Source: Elusimicrobia bacterium UBA4817 (lineage in GTDB: Bacteria; Elusimicrobiota; UBA8919). Taken from it: a DNA stretch of 20,738 nt. The notes under the pieces were generated by a model. That model saw nothing but the letters and a program-made list of their open reading frames with translations, did no database searches and was not told the origin of the DNA. The stretch is from positions 1 through 20,738 of the forward strand of contig DHFT01000058.1 in assembly GCA_002402375.1 (NCBI GenBank), given 5' to 3'. Shown piece by piece: positions 9,501 through 16,412 of the stretch (its first letter is position 1; every line of letters begins with the position of its first letter). A program made the translations under genes and the position numbers.

Positions 9501-12500
9501 GTAGATGCTGAATTGATTTGTTGGGACCAATTCGCAGTGATTGAATTAGTCGTTATCGCAGTGAAGGCGGGTGAGACACTGCTGGGTATATTGCAAAGTG
9601 TTGAAGTAGACGCCGGAACGGGTGCTATCGCATTTACACCATTCCAGTTCCTCGCTATTACTCTGGCATAGCGTGTAGTATTCGGCATAAGAGGGGAAAC
9701 TACTGCCGACTGGTTATTTCTTGGGGTTGATGATGAGTACACCGTCCCTGTCTGAAAATCAGGGGATTCAGCTACTTGCGTGATATATATCATATCACTT
9801 GGGTTTGCGGGCGATTCGCTTAAACCCCAGACAACTTTTACATTTGATGTATTTATTGTTGACCACTGAGGATTATCCGGCGACGAACACAATGTAGCGG
9901 TAGAACCGATTAAATACCATGCGGTTTCCCTTTGATTATAATCCCTTGCTTTCACTCTAAAAAAATATGTGGTATTTGCCGTAAGTGGCGCAAAAGCAAA
10001 ATTAGTGGAAGTGATCCAGTTTGTTGTAGATACATCACTGGTGAAATTTAAGTTCTGCGCTTTCACAACTTGATATTCTGTTCCTGAAGAATTATTATTT
10101 GCAGACCAATTCGCCGTAATTGAATTAGTCATTAGTTCGGTAAAACTTGACGAAACACCAGCAGGAATATTACATAATGTTAAAGTAGATGCTGAAACCG
10201 TCGTTATTGCATCCACATTATTCCAGTTCCTTGCTATTACTCTGCTGTAATATGTAGTATTTGGCGAAAGACCGATGACTACCGCTGACTGATTACTACG
10301 GATTGTCGTTGATGAAAATATCGTCCCGGTAAAATTACTCGCTGTGGATAGTTGCGTGATATAAATTGTATTGTCCGGGTTTGCAGGACTCTCGCCTGAA
10401 CCCCAGATAACTGTCGCGCTTGTAATATTTACTACCGACCATTGAAGGTTATCCGGCGGTGAACACAATGTAGCAGTAGAAAGTTCACCAGAATAATTAC
10501 CGAAGGTATCGCCCTCTGTCGTTTGATGTGCACGCAATCTAACATAATAAGTTGTGTTTGCTATCAATGCAGTTAAACTGCTTACGTAAATCGTTCCTGT
10601 TGTTGTCTTAGAGGTTGTCGCTGTCGGGAAAACGGCGTTTGTCGGTCCTGAAACCGTTCCTGTAGAAAAAATAAATTCATCTTCGCCATATGAGTTATCC
10701 TGAAATCTTGCAGAAAATGAAGATATATTAACATTGATAAAACTTGTAAGCACGGGCGCGGCCACATCCGGAGAATGCGTTAAAGTAACATCATCAATAA
10801 CAGGTGTCTGGTCTCTTACAGGTGAGCCGATTGTACCGCCGGGAGTAATCGCACTTTTATAATGCACATATCTTGCAACTGTATTTATAGCACCGCCGTT
10901 GGTTACTGAATTGTATGTTGATATCGGATTTGTAGATATTGTAGAGGTTGCGATATAAAAATTTGCAGAACTATTTGCAGGAGATGCGGATTGCGTCCAC
11001 GAAAGAGAATCAATATTTCTAATGCTACCTAAATCTATAACAGGCGAAAAGTAAGTGCCTGTTGAAGAATAAAACGGCGGTCTTGAAGACCATACTGTAT
11101 TATTCCCACTTGTTGTGTCACCTCCACCCGTGACATATAATCTGCCATTCCATGATGCCAGCGCGTGACATTTCCTTCCCGCAGGTAATGAAGTAAGAGT
11201 CCCCCATGATGATAGACCACCAGCCGCATATATGCCGGCAAACCAGACATTAGTCCCGGGCCCTCCAATAGTGGTATCATGTCCACCTATGACATACAGA
11301 TTATCATTCCATGATACCGTTGCATGAAAATCCCTTGCACCATCGTATACACCACCAGGCATCTCGGAAGTAGAACTCCAGCTTCCTACAGTTCCATCCG
11401 CGTTTATCAGTGCTTGCCAACCCCAAGCATATCTCCAAGCACCATCATTCCCGCCCGTAGTATATAATCTGCCATTCCATGATGCCAGTGCGAGACCATA
11501 TCTTACGGCAGGAAGTACAGTAGTAGCAGTCCAGCTTCCTACAGTTCCATCCGCATTTATCGCCGCATACCAGACAGTGCTTTGAGGATTATTATAATTA
11601 TCCCAACCGCCTGCAACATACAATCTACCATTCCATACCGACATTGCATGATACATTCGTGCAGCAGGCATTCCGGTAGTGGCAGTCCACGAGCCCACGG
11701 AACCATTCGCATTTATCGGTGCATACCAGACAGTGCTTTGAAGATGATTAGGAGCGGGAGTGTTATTACGACCGCCTGCAACATACAGGACACCGTTCCA
11801 CACTGACATCGTATGAAAAACCCTTACATCCGGCATTAAAGTAGTTTCAGTCCAGCTACCTACCGTGCCATCCGCATTTATCGGTGCATACCAAGTAAAA
11901 CTGGAACGGGTAACACCATCCCAACCGCCTGTAACATACAATCTACCGTTCCACACCGACATTGCATGACCAGTCATTGCAGTAGGTAAAGAGTTCGTTT
12001 CTGTATTCCATGAAGCGCCTACCGTGCCGTCCGCGTTTATTGACGCATACCAAACGGTAGATTGAGCGGCGCTATCAGACGTTATATTGGTAGGTTTTCC
12101 ACCCGATGCATACAACCTTCCATTCCAAGCAACCATTCTACTTTTTGCTCTACATTCAGGTAAAGGATTAGGTGAAGTTACCCAGGAGGCAATAGAACCA
12201 TCCGTATTATTAATAGAACCGACAAATATGGAAGAAGACACAGATACTGTCAAATTATTCCCGCCTGTTACATACAATCTGCCATTCCAGACCGCCATCG
12301 CACTAACTGTTCGCACATCAGGCATTGAAGTAGTGGCGGCCCAACTCCCTATCGTACCATCCGCATTTATCGCCGCATACCGTACAGTACTTTCATTTCC
12401 GCCTGTAACATATAGGCGGCCGTTCCATGCTACCGCCGAGATCTCGTTTAATGTACCAAAATTAGCAGTAGCGGACCAATTCCCTACCGTACCGTCCGCA

Positions 12501-13123
12501 TTTATATCGGCATACCAGACATATTCTGAAGACCCGCTTATAACATACAATCGGCCATTCCAGGATGTCATTGCATGTCGTACTTTCGCATCAGGCATTG
12601 AAGTGGTAGCGATCCAACTACCTATCGTACCATCCGCATTTATATTTGCATACCACACAGTATTTTGTACGGAGGCCACCGCATCGTATCCGCCTGATAC
12701 ATACAACCTGCCGTTCCAGACCGTCATCACATGTTCATACCTTTCACCAGGCATTGGAGTGGTAACGGTCCAACTCCCTACCGTGCCATCTGCATTTATT
12801 GTAGCGTACCAGACGGTGCTTTGAGCGGTATCAGAGCTATCCCGACCACCCGCAACATACATCTTGCCGTTCCAGACAACCATTGCGTGTTTAGCCCTTG
12901 CGGCAGGCATATTCGGACAAAGAGAGGTGTGGGTACTGAAACCCATATTTTCAGCACCGCCCAAACCTAACCTTATATCGCCGCCGCCGGTACTAGTTAC
13001 ATCTGTACCCCAACCTGCGAAGGTCCCGGATGAGAAATCAGTTTGAGTCGTATGTACCACTGTAGCACTGTGTAACTGGATATAACTGAAAATTAAAAAC
13101 AATAGTAAAAATATTTTCTTCAT
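6527..13123 (-). CDS. Giant secreted Kelch/fibronectin-III surface protein with FlgD-like C-terminal domain
   Basis: About 2,198 residues. The start is taken at the ATG at 13123 (MKKIFLLLFLIFSYIQLHSA, a clear signal peptide) with AGGA just upstream. An in-frame ATG at 13138 lies inside a palindromic repeat and is less likely. Domains in order: about twelve Kelch-like repeats (~45-690), each with a WNGRLYVTGG-type blade and an INADGTVGSW-type strand; a short linker domain (~695-800); seven FN3-like modules (~800-1480), most beginning after a TLC junction; two carboxypeptidase-regulatory-like domains (GGYVKDP near 1600, KGYVFDP near 1800) alternating with three LSWTGE/LTWSDE modules; a last FN3-like domain (~2000-2100); and a C-terminal YPNPFNP FlgD-like/type IX-like sorting domain (~2110 to the end). 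It lies between coupling-protein and barrel genes. The likely role is surface contact or exclusion during mating, by inference. Confidence 0.92.
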   Translation of the reverse strand: MKKIFLLLFLIFSYIQLHSATVVHTTQTDFSSGTFAGWGTDVTSTGGGDIRLGLGGAENMGFSTHTSLCPNMPAARAKHAMVVWNGKMYVAGGRDSSDTAQSTVWYATINADGTVGSWTVTTPMPGERYEHVMTVWNGRLYVSGGYDAVASVQNTVWYANINADGTIGSWIATTSMPDAKVRHAMTSWNGRLYVISGSSEYVWYADINADGTVGNWSATANFGTLNEISAVAWNGRLYVTGGNESTVRYAAINADGTIGSWAATTSMPDVRTVSAMAVWNGRLYVTGGNNLTVSVSSSIFVGSINNTDGSIASWVTSPNPLPECRAKSRMVAWNGRLYASGGKPTNITSDSAAQSTVWYASINADGTVGASWNTETNSLPTAMTGHAMSVWNGRLYVTGGWDGVTRSSFTWYAPINADGTVGSWTETTLMPDVRVFHTMSVWNGVLYVAGGRNNTPAPNHLQSTVWYAPINANGSVGSWTATTGMPAARMYHAMSVWNGRLYVAGGWDNYNNPQSTVWYAAINADGTVGSWTATTVLPAVRYGLALASWNGRLYTTGGNDGAWRYAWGWQALINADGTVGSWSSTSEMPGGVYDGARDFHATVSWNDNLYVIGGHDTTIGGPGTNVWFAGIYAAGGLSSWGTLTSLPAGRKCHALASWNGRLYVTGGGDTTSGNNTVWSSRPPFYSSTGTYFSPVIDLGSIRNIDSLSWTQSASPANSSANFYIATSTISTNPISTYNSVTNGGAINTVARYVHYKSAITPGGTIGSPVRDQTPVIDDVTLTHSPDVAAPVLTSFINVNISSFSARFQDNSYGEDEFIFSTGTVSGPTNAVFPTATTSKTTTGTIYVSSLTALIANTTYYVRLRAHQTTEGDTFGNYSGELSTATLCSPPDNLQWSVVNITSATVIWGSGESPANPDNTIYITQLSTASNFTGTIFSSTTIRSNQSAVVIGLSPNTTYYSRVIARNWNNVDAITTVSASTLTLCNIPAGVSSSFTELMTNSITANWSANNNSSGTEYQVVKAQNLNFTSDVSTTNWITSTNFAFAPLTANTTYFFRVKARDYNQRETAWYLIGSTATLCSSPDNPQWSTINTSNVKVVWGLSESPANPSDMIYITQVAESPDFQTGTVYSSSTPRNNQSAVVSPLMPNTTRYARVIARNWNGVNAIAPVPASTSTLCNIPSSVSPAFTAITTNSITANWSQQINSASTKYLSQVATDSGFTTGLADSGWVEDTASWNRGSLTPNTTYFFRVKARNNNNIETLWCTIGSTSTLCEEIGIPAVTNVYISSITVNINTGNNPYPTLYAIKVASGTEDISITGKYVTAVDGTLGLTAVWLSTDSWSSTNNIWVGKNELVPNTTHHTVILAKNWNGVISVNYNSKASTPTLCNIPAEILPKFTDITASSITANWSANNNPSGTEYQVVKAQDSNFISDVSTSNWITPSNYTFSPLMPHTTYYFRVRARNYNQRETVWYAIGSTSTLNTFPVLSWTGEPGYESDGLEPPSGSTTTVFIYRVKYTDVDNDEPASGYPRVVISSGSVVVKTIQMNYVSGTYNTGAIYSTSTLLSSCSSYSYTFQARDNYDSTIIEISGTGPDNKTLIGGYVKDPANNGMQNVKLTISGDESSVRYTDANGYYEFLITTMSYTITPSSFSYYLFSPSSRNYLNTQTNLENQDFIRLSSAPVLSWTGESGYIADGIEPDISTYSAVIAYRIKYMDSDNDAPAAGYPRVIISSAGVAVKTIMMNYVSGNYLSGAIYSTATLLSPCSFYEYTFQTKDIFDVTAADVSEAGPGSQLSIKGYVFDPSGVPMSNVAMTLSGDDSAAAITNSSGYYQFINLTAGYNYTVSPSSFTYYSFNPSSRTYTIADNQTNQNFTRNNNFSTLTWSDEVHYGNTGVFPSTGSPNLDTFVFKIVYADADNDPPKNGYPKLHVLKNNAEIDNKPMTPISGYDYLTKITYSYETVFSTSGGDYTYYFEVCGIWDDKDTTVQKSFIVSSPPTSFENKSKAAIDGATVISGEVFLEWSASDSDDDFLTYNLYVSSPQVVTNSDAIKKSITFSASKDKVYSGAATSHTLRNLVPGKTYFWQIEATDLYGVSGKSPVFSFKTLDIPVDRTFNYPNPFNPKKQQTRIVYRVNTDQTVKIKMYSEYGDLIYQAEQDAVAGTNEFTYDGRDDQGNILYNGSYICRVEKAEGASKCYILVIK
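8800..10115. repeat. Near-identical DNA shared by two FN3 modules (about 8800-8915 and 10000-10115)
   Basis: The two segments encode equivalent parts of FN3 modules 3 and 7. A stretch beginning GCGCTTTCACAACTTGATAT is the same in both for roughly 50 nt with one visible mismatch, and similarity fades on either side. This is much closer than neighbouring modules are to each other. It points to recent duplication or gene conversion within the gene. Confidence 0.6.
11070..12910. repeat. Tandem Kelch-coding repeat block
   Basis: About twelve imperfect tandem units of roughly 130-190 bp within the giant surface-protein gene. Recurring DNA words on the plus strand include CCATCCGCATTTAT, complementary to codons for INADG, and CTGCCATTCCA or CCGTTCCA variants, complementary to codons for WNGR. 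The repeats are visible in the DNA as well as in the protein. Unit number could therefore vary by recombination and could cause assembly errors. Confidence 0.75.
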
Positions 13124-13129
13124 AATTCC

Positions 13130-13159
13130 TGCCAGCATTTTGCCAGCACTATACTGGCA
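13130..13159. repeat. Dispersed palindromic element upstream of giant surface-protein gene
   Basis: On the plus strand TGCCAGCA (13130-13137) and TGCCAGCA (13141-13148) are followed by TACTGGCA (13152-13159), giving a TGCCAG/CTGGCA hairpin. It fills the gap between the coupling-protein stop and the surface-protein start. On the transcript the last TGCTGGCA arm runs straight into the AGGA ribosome-binding site, so folding could affect translation. A 24-nt stretch is identical to the copy at 15346-15375. Confidence 0.75.
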
Positions 13160-14977
13160 TTACTTAAACACTGCGCTCGTGGTCTGTGGCTTTCCTTCTT
13201 GCTTCTCTTGTTTCTTCATCTCAGGTTTTTTGTACATAGCAAGACGTTTCTGTCTTAAATTCAATCCTTCGCCTTGGATATGCTGCACCGGTTTATTTTC
13301 TAACTTAATATTTTTGAACGGATACAGTCCCGTGCTTATTACGACCGGCGGATCTGATTTGAACTTAAACACCGCCTGGCCGACTTTTAACTCACGCATG
13401 CGGTTCGGGTGAACGATAAACTCGTCAACTTCCTGGATAGATCCGACTTCCGAAGTTTTCTCAGTCAAAAATCGCGTCGTTATTACTTGCTCTGTCCTTT
13501 TGACCGTCGGTCTTGTACCGAACATTTCCGCCCAAGACGATGCTTCTTCCGACTGTCTGAAAATAACTTTCGCCGATGTGTTGTCTCTGACTATCTCGCC
13601 TAACTTGTCGTCGCCTGACTGTGTTTTTAACTGCGCATTTGATTGATGAGAAAGCACACAGCCGACATTTGCCGACCGCGCAGTAGATATGAATTTATCA
13701 AACTTTTCAGATACATACTGCCCGAACTCATCCAGAATCACCAGTACAAAACCCTGTCCCACGTTGCTGCCCGTGTGCCGTTCACCGACTGAATTGTAAA
13801 TGTCCGCAAGGACCATTTTTGCCAGCGCCTGGTTGGTATCGCCTTTCTTGCCGGCTGAAAGCGAAAACAGTACCGCTCCGCCTTTACTTAAAATATCCTT
13901 GACCTCTATATCCGGCTTGTATGTATTTATGATTTCACAAATCCCGGGATCCGAAACGAACCACTGGTCAATCAGCGATGTAAGTCCTATAAGTTCTTTT
14001 TCTGCTTTTGACACATGCGATAAAAATACTTCCATTTCTTCCTTGTAAAATCTGTCGTTTGCAAGTGAATAAACCGTATCACGTGAAATCGGATAATTTA
14101 TAAACTCAATGATGTCGGTGAAATTGAAACGCAGATTTGTCTTGATAAACAAATGCAAAAGAATCGTCAAAAACCTTTTTTGCAAATCGGTATAAATTTT
14201 CGCATCGCCGAGGGCATTGAGGTTCAATGCAACGGCGAGCATATTTGAAAGTTCATCCGCATCAGTTGTTGATGTGAGCGGATTATATGTCGCAGACGTT
14301 GACGGCTGCAGAGAATCAAAAAACATCATTTTTTTGTTTTTTGAAATACACAGTTTTTTCAGTTCATCTTTCAGTTTTGAATCACCTTTTCCGTCAATAA
14401 ATATCACAGGTATATCCTGTGTAAGTGCCTGGGCGGTGAGGGGGAAAAGTATGCTGACCGTCTTACCTTCGCCTGATGGACCGACAACCTGCATATGGGT
14501 TACGAGGTCAGAAGGTGTCAAATATACGGGCGCTTTATTTGTCGTTACTCCGATGAAAAATTCGTCGGCGTTCAGATACTCTGCAGTGTCCACTCCTAAA
14601 AACCGAAAGTCCTCGGCTTTTTTGTCGTGCATTTTTAATTTCAATTTGTTGAGCATCGGTGCAATTTTTTTGTAATAAAATCTGTACGCAAGGAGAAACA
14701 GAACAAACAATACCGCACAGGCAAGCAAAACAAGAGGGAGAATCTTTATAACAACCAGGGGCAAATATTGTCCCCAATACGGTGTTAATCGCCGGAAGAT
14801 TTTATCGCTTAATACCTGCGGCTGATTTTTTACTAACCAAACATATCCGGCAGCCAGCCCGGGTAGGAACAACAGAGCGGCAATAAACAGCGAACCGAAA
14901 TATCTGTTCCTGAATATGTACCACAGAAAACCCGTCAACAATAAAAGTTCAATTACAAAAATAATATACAGTGTCAT
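13160..14977 (-). CDS. virD4: VirD4/TraG-type coupling protein (T4CP)
   Basis: A 605-residue protein from the ATG at 14977. A TTG at 15001 would add 8 residues and overlap the upstream stop codon. Three hydrophobic stretches fill about residues 3-100 (for example IIFVIELLLLTGFLWYIF), so this is an N-terminally membrane-anchored ATPase. Walker A GPSGEGKT is at 166-173 and Walker B VLVILDEFG at 411-419. SHQSNAQLKT lies just beyond, as in TraG/TraD proteins of the TraM-recognition/AAA_10 type. Residues ~185-225 include the PVIFIDGKGD strand. The C-terminus is basic and Lys/Gln rich. In conjugation this hexamer receives the relaxase-DNA complex and feeds it to the VirB4-driven channel. It lies downstream of the putative relaxase gene and upstream of the surface and T4SS genes. 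Confidence 0.93.
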   Translation of the reverse strand: MTLYIIFVIELLLLTGFLWYIFRNRYFGSLFIAALLFLPGLAAGYVWLVKNQPQVLSDKIFRRLTPYWGQYLPLVVIKILPLVLLACAVLFVLFLLAYRFYYKKIAPMLNKLKLKMHDKKAEDFRFLGVDTAEYLNADEFFIGVTTNKAPVYLTPSDLVTHMQVVGPSGEGKTVSILFPLTAQALTQDIPVIFIDGKGDSKLKDELKKLCISKNKKMMFFDSLQPSTSATYNPLTSTTDADELSNMLAVALNLNALGDAKIYTDLQKRFLTILLHLFIKTNLRFNFTDIIEFINYPISRDTVYSLANDRFYKEEMEVFLSHVSKAEKELIGLTSLIDQWFVSDPGICEIINTYKPDIEVKDILSKGGAVLFSLSAGKKGDTNQALAKMVLADIYNSVGERHTGSNVGQGFVLVILDEFGQYVSEKFDKFISTARSANVGCVLSHQSNAQLKTQSGDDKLGEIVRDNTSAKVIFRQSEEASSWAEMFGTRPTVKRTEQVITTRFLTEKTSEVGSIQEVDEFIVHPNRMRELKVGQAVFKFKSDPPVVISTGLYPFKNIKLENKPVQHIQGEGLNLRQKRLAMYKKPEMKKQEKQEGKPQTTSAVFK

Positions 14978-14997
14978 ATATAACTCACGATGTTCGT

Positions 14998-15336
14998 TCA
15001 AATGCCGTCATTCGTCCGCTTGGGGGAATTAATAAGATTATAGTATGCAAATAATTCATAAGATATATGAAAAAGATATATTACGGCAAAAACAAAAATG
15101 CCGATGGACATTATGATTGAAAAGTTGTCTATTGAGAATCTTCCAATAGGATAAGTCAAGGAATGATAAAAATATAAATCTCCGGCAATATAGAGCATCA
15201 TAACCGGAATAATGACTATAAAAAACCACTTGAAAATATTCAATTTTTTTAATCCTCTTTTAATAAATTCAACGGATATTGCCATTAAAAACATTGCCGC
15301 TAAACACATCCAAAATTCTGCCATTCCTCTTTCCAT
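14998..15336 (-). CDS. Three-helix inner-membrane protein of unknown function
   Basis: The start is placed at the ATG at 15336, which has GGAGGA three nt upstream. An in-frame ATG at 15354 lies inside the palindromic repeat and is unlikely. The 112-residue product has three hydrophobic segments: about residues 6-24 (FWMCLAAMFLMAISVEFI), 34-56 (FKWFFIVIIPVMMLYIAGDL) and 76-100 (IIMSIGIFVFAVIYLFHIS). It ends in a polar tail containing NSPKRTNDG. I recognise no family. It sits between the putative relaxase and the coupling protein and ends a few bases before the latter. An accessory membrane partner of the coupling protein is possible but not shown. Confidence 0.65.
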   Translation of the reverse strand: MERGMAEFWMCLAAMFLMAISVEFIKRGLKKLNIFKWFFIVIIPVMMLYIAGDLYFYHSLTYPIGRFSIDNFSIIMSIGIFVFAVIYLFHISYELFAYYNLINSPKRTNDGI

Positions 15337-15345
15337 AGATCCTCC

Positions 15346-15375
15346 TGCCAGCATTTTGCCAGCACTTTGCTGGCA
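15346..15375. repeat. Dispersed palindromic element with perfect 8-bp stem upstream of a membrane-protein gene
   Basis: TGCCAGCA (15357-15364), CTT, then TGCTGGCA (15368-15375) form a perfect 8-bp stem with a 3-nt loop. A further TGCCAGCA lies at 15346-15353. On the transcript the order is one TGCCAGCA arm followed by two TGCTGGCA arms, the second touching the GGAGGA ribosome-binding site. The first arm can pair with either of the other two. It lacks a following U tract on the transcribed strand, so a classical terminator is unlikely. Confidence 0.8.
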
Positions 15376-15403
15376 CTTTCAAATATCTATCCTAAAAACT
15401 CTG

Positions 15404-16180
15404 TCATAACAATTCTCTCTGCCCGGACTGCTCGGATTGTTTCTTGTCATCAAAAAGTTTTATTTTATTGCCTTCAAAATCGCACCAGGTAGCCGCAAGG
15501 CCGGTCGCTTCCAAATCGCGCATTAATATGAACAAATGCCTGTCCGGATATTTTAATTCTCTCCTGCATTTTGAAACTGCCGTTTGCAAATCCTTCATAA
15601 TCAACTCGTACGAGCATATCCACAAAACCTTGTCCAGGTCGCTGCGATGTGCATCAATAGATTTCACCGCCGAGAGCAACCGGTAATATTTCTTTGACGT
15701 CAGTTCTATTTCAACGCCTACCTTATACTCGCCCCCGGCGGTTTTAAGCAACATCTCGGCGTCGCAGTGTTTATATTTCTGCTGCGTAATATCCTCGCCT
15801 TTCAGCGCGCCGTAATACGCCAGCACTTTTTCCGGACGGTAATCAACTACTGCGGGATGCTTCTCAAACAGCAACCGGATTTTCAATCCTATAAGAGTAT
15901 GATAAAAATATTTCTTGTCGTAATTGTGTTTTGAAAAGTGCATGTTCACACGCATTCTTCCGAACATCTCAAGATGTTCGTAGCCGGCAACGGTCAGATA
16001 ATACGCTCTTTTAGGATCCATTGCAGTTTCAAAATCGGTTGCAAAACTGTAATCGTTAAGAAGCAACTTGATATTATGTTGTGTTGACCGTTCGCATTCA
16101 TAAATACTCTGTGCTTCTTGCATGGTTATATAACCGTGTTCTGCCATCAGCGTCATCAACTTGAGCATCTTCTCATTCAT
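15404..16180 (-). CDS. Replication-relaxation family protein, putative relaxase
   Basis: A 258-residue protein. Residues ~1-70 look like a winged helix-turn-helix (LMTLMAEHGYITMQEAQSIY, then RAYYLTVAGYEHL). The centre resembles the restriction-endonuclease-like fold of the Replic_Relax/MobC group: D140 in KHCDAEML, the E157-x-E159 pair in GVEIELTSK, and K163/K164, followed by RLLSAVKSI. This D...ExE...K pattern is what MOB_C-type relaxases of the CloDF13 MobC kind are reported to use. Proteins of this family nick or bind the transfer origin, or act in plasmid replication. It lies downstream of an FtsK-like ATPase and upstream of the VirD4-like coupling protein, which supports a mobilisation role. 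No other relaxase (HUH type) is visible in the window. The start has no close Shine-Dalgarno site. Catalytic assignment is inference. Confidence 0.75.
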   Translation of the reverse strand: MNEKMLKLMTLMAEHGYITMQEAQSIYECERSTQHNIKLLLNDYSFATDFETAMDPKRAYYLTVAGYEHLEMFGRMRVNMHFSKHNYDKKYFYHTLIGLKIRLLFEKHPAVVDYRPEKVLAYYGALKGEDITQQKYKHCDAEMLLKTAGGEYKVGVEIELTSKKYYRLLSAVKSIDAHRSDLDKVLWICSYELIMKDLQTAVSKCRRELKYPDRHLFILMRDLEATGLAATWCDFEGNKIKLFDDKKQSEQSGQRELL

Positions 16181-16193
16181 ATTGTTTGCCCGG

Positions 16194-16412
16194 TCATCTC
16201 ACCTGGTGCAGCATCGTTATCAATTCTCTGCCGAAGTTTGTATTTTTGAAAAATTCAAGGAATTTTATCAGCACAGGATACAGGTACAACGTCAGCACCG
16301 TCAACAGATACCACAGCGGAATCGCTGCGGCAATCAGACACATCGCTACGATTTTTCTTGTGTTACTATACAGCCGCAAGGGCTTGATTGTTTTCTTCTG
16401 ATACTTCGCCAT
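16194..16412 (-). CDS. Small membrane protein overlapping the FtsK-like gene
   Basis: A 72-residue protein with a basic N-terminus (MAKYQKKTIKPLRLYSNTRK), one or two hydrophobic helices at about residues 22-52 (IVAMCLIAAAIPLWYLLTVL, then TLYLYPVLIKFL), and a polar tail. The ATG lies inside the end of the FtsK-like gene (47-nt overlap), with AGAGGA about 8 nt upstream. It ends 13 nt before the putative relaxase start. Without it, 185 bp between two tightly packed genes would be empty, which argues that it is real. I recognise no family. Confidence 0.55.
   Translation of the reverse strand: MAKYQKKTIKPLRLYSNTRKIVAMCLIAAAIPLWYLLTVLTLYLYPVLIKFLEFFKNTNFGRELITMLHQVR

Noticed and set aside
12087..12824. 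A 245-codon plus-strand frame opposite the Kelch repeats
   Set aside because: It is an antisense shadow of the repetitive Kelch gene, with the repeat period copied into a meaningless protein. The sense frame is clearly a domain-rich protein.
15812..15832. GCCAGCACTTTTT inside the putative relaxase gene, resembling one arm of the dispersed palindrome
   Set aside because: There is no second arm nearby and the codons fit the conserved-looking protein sequence, so chance is the simpler explanation.
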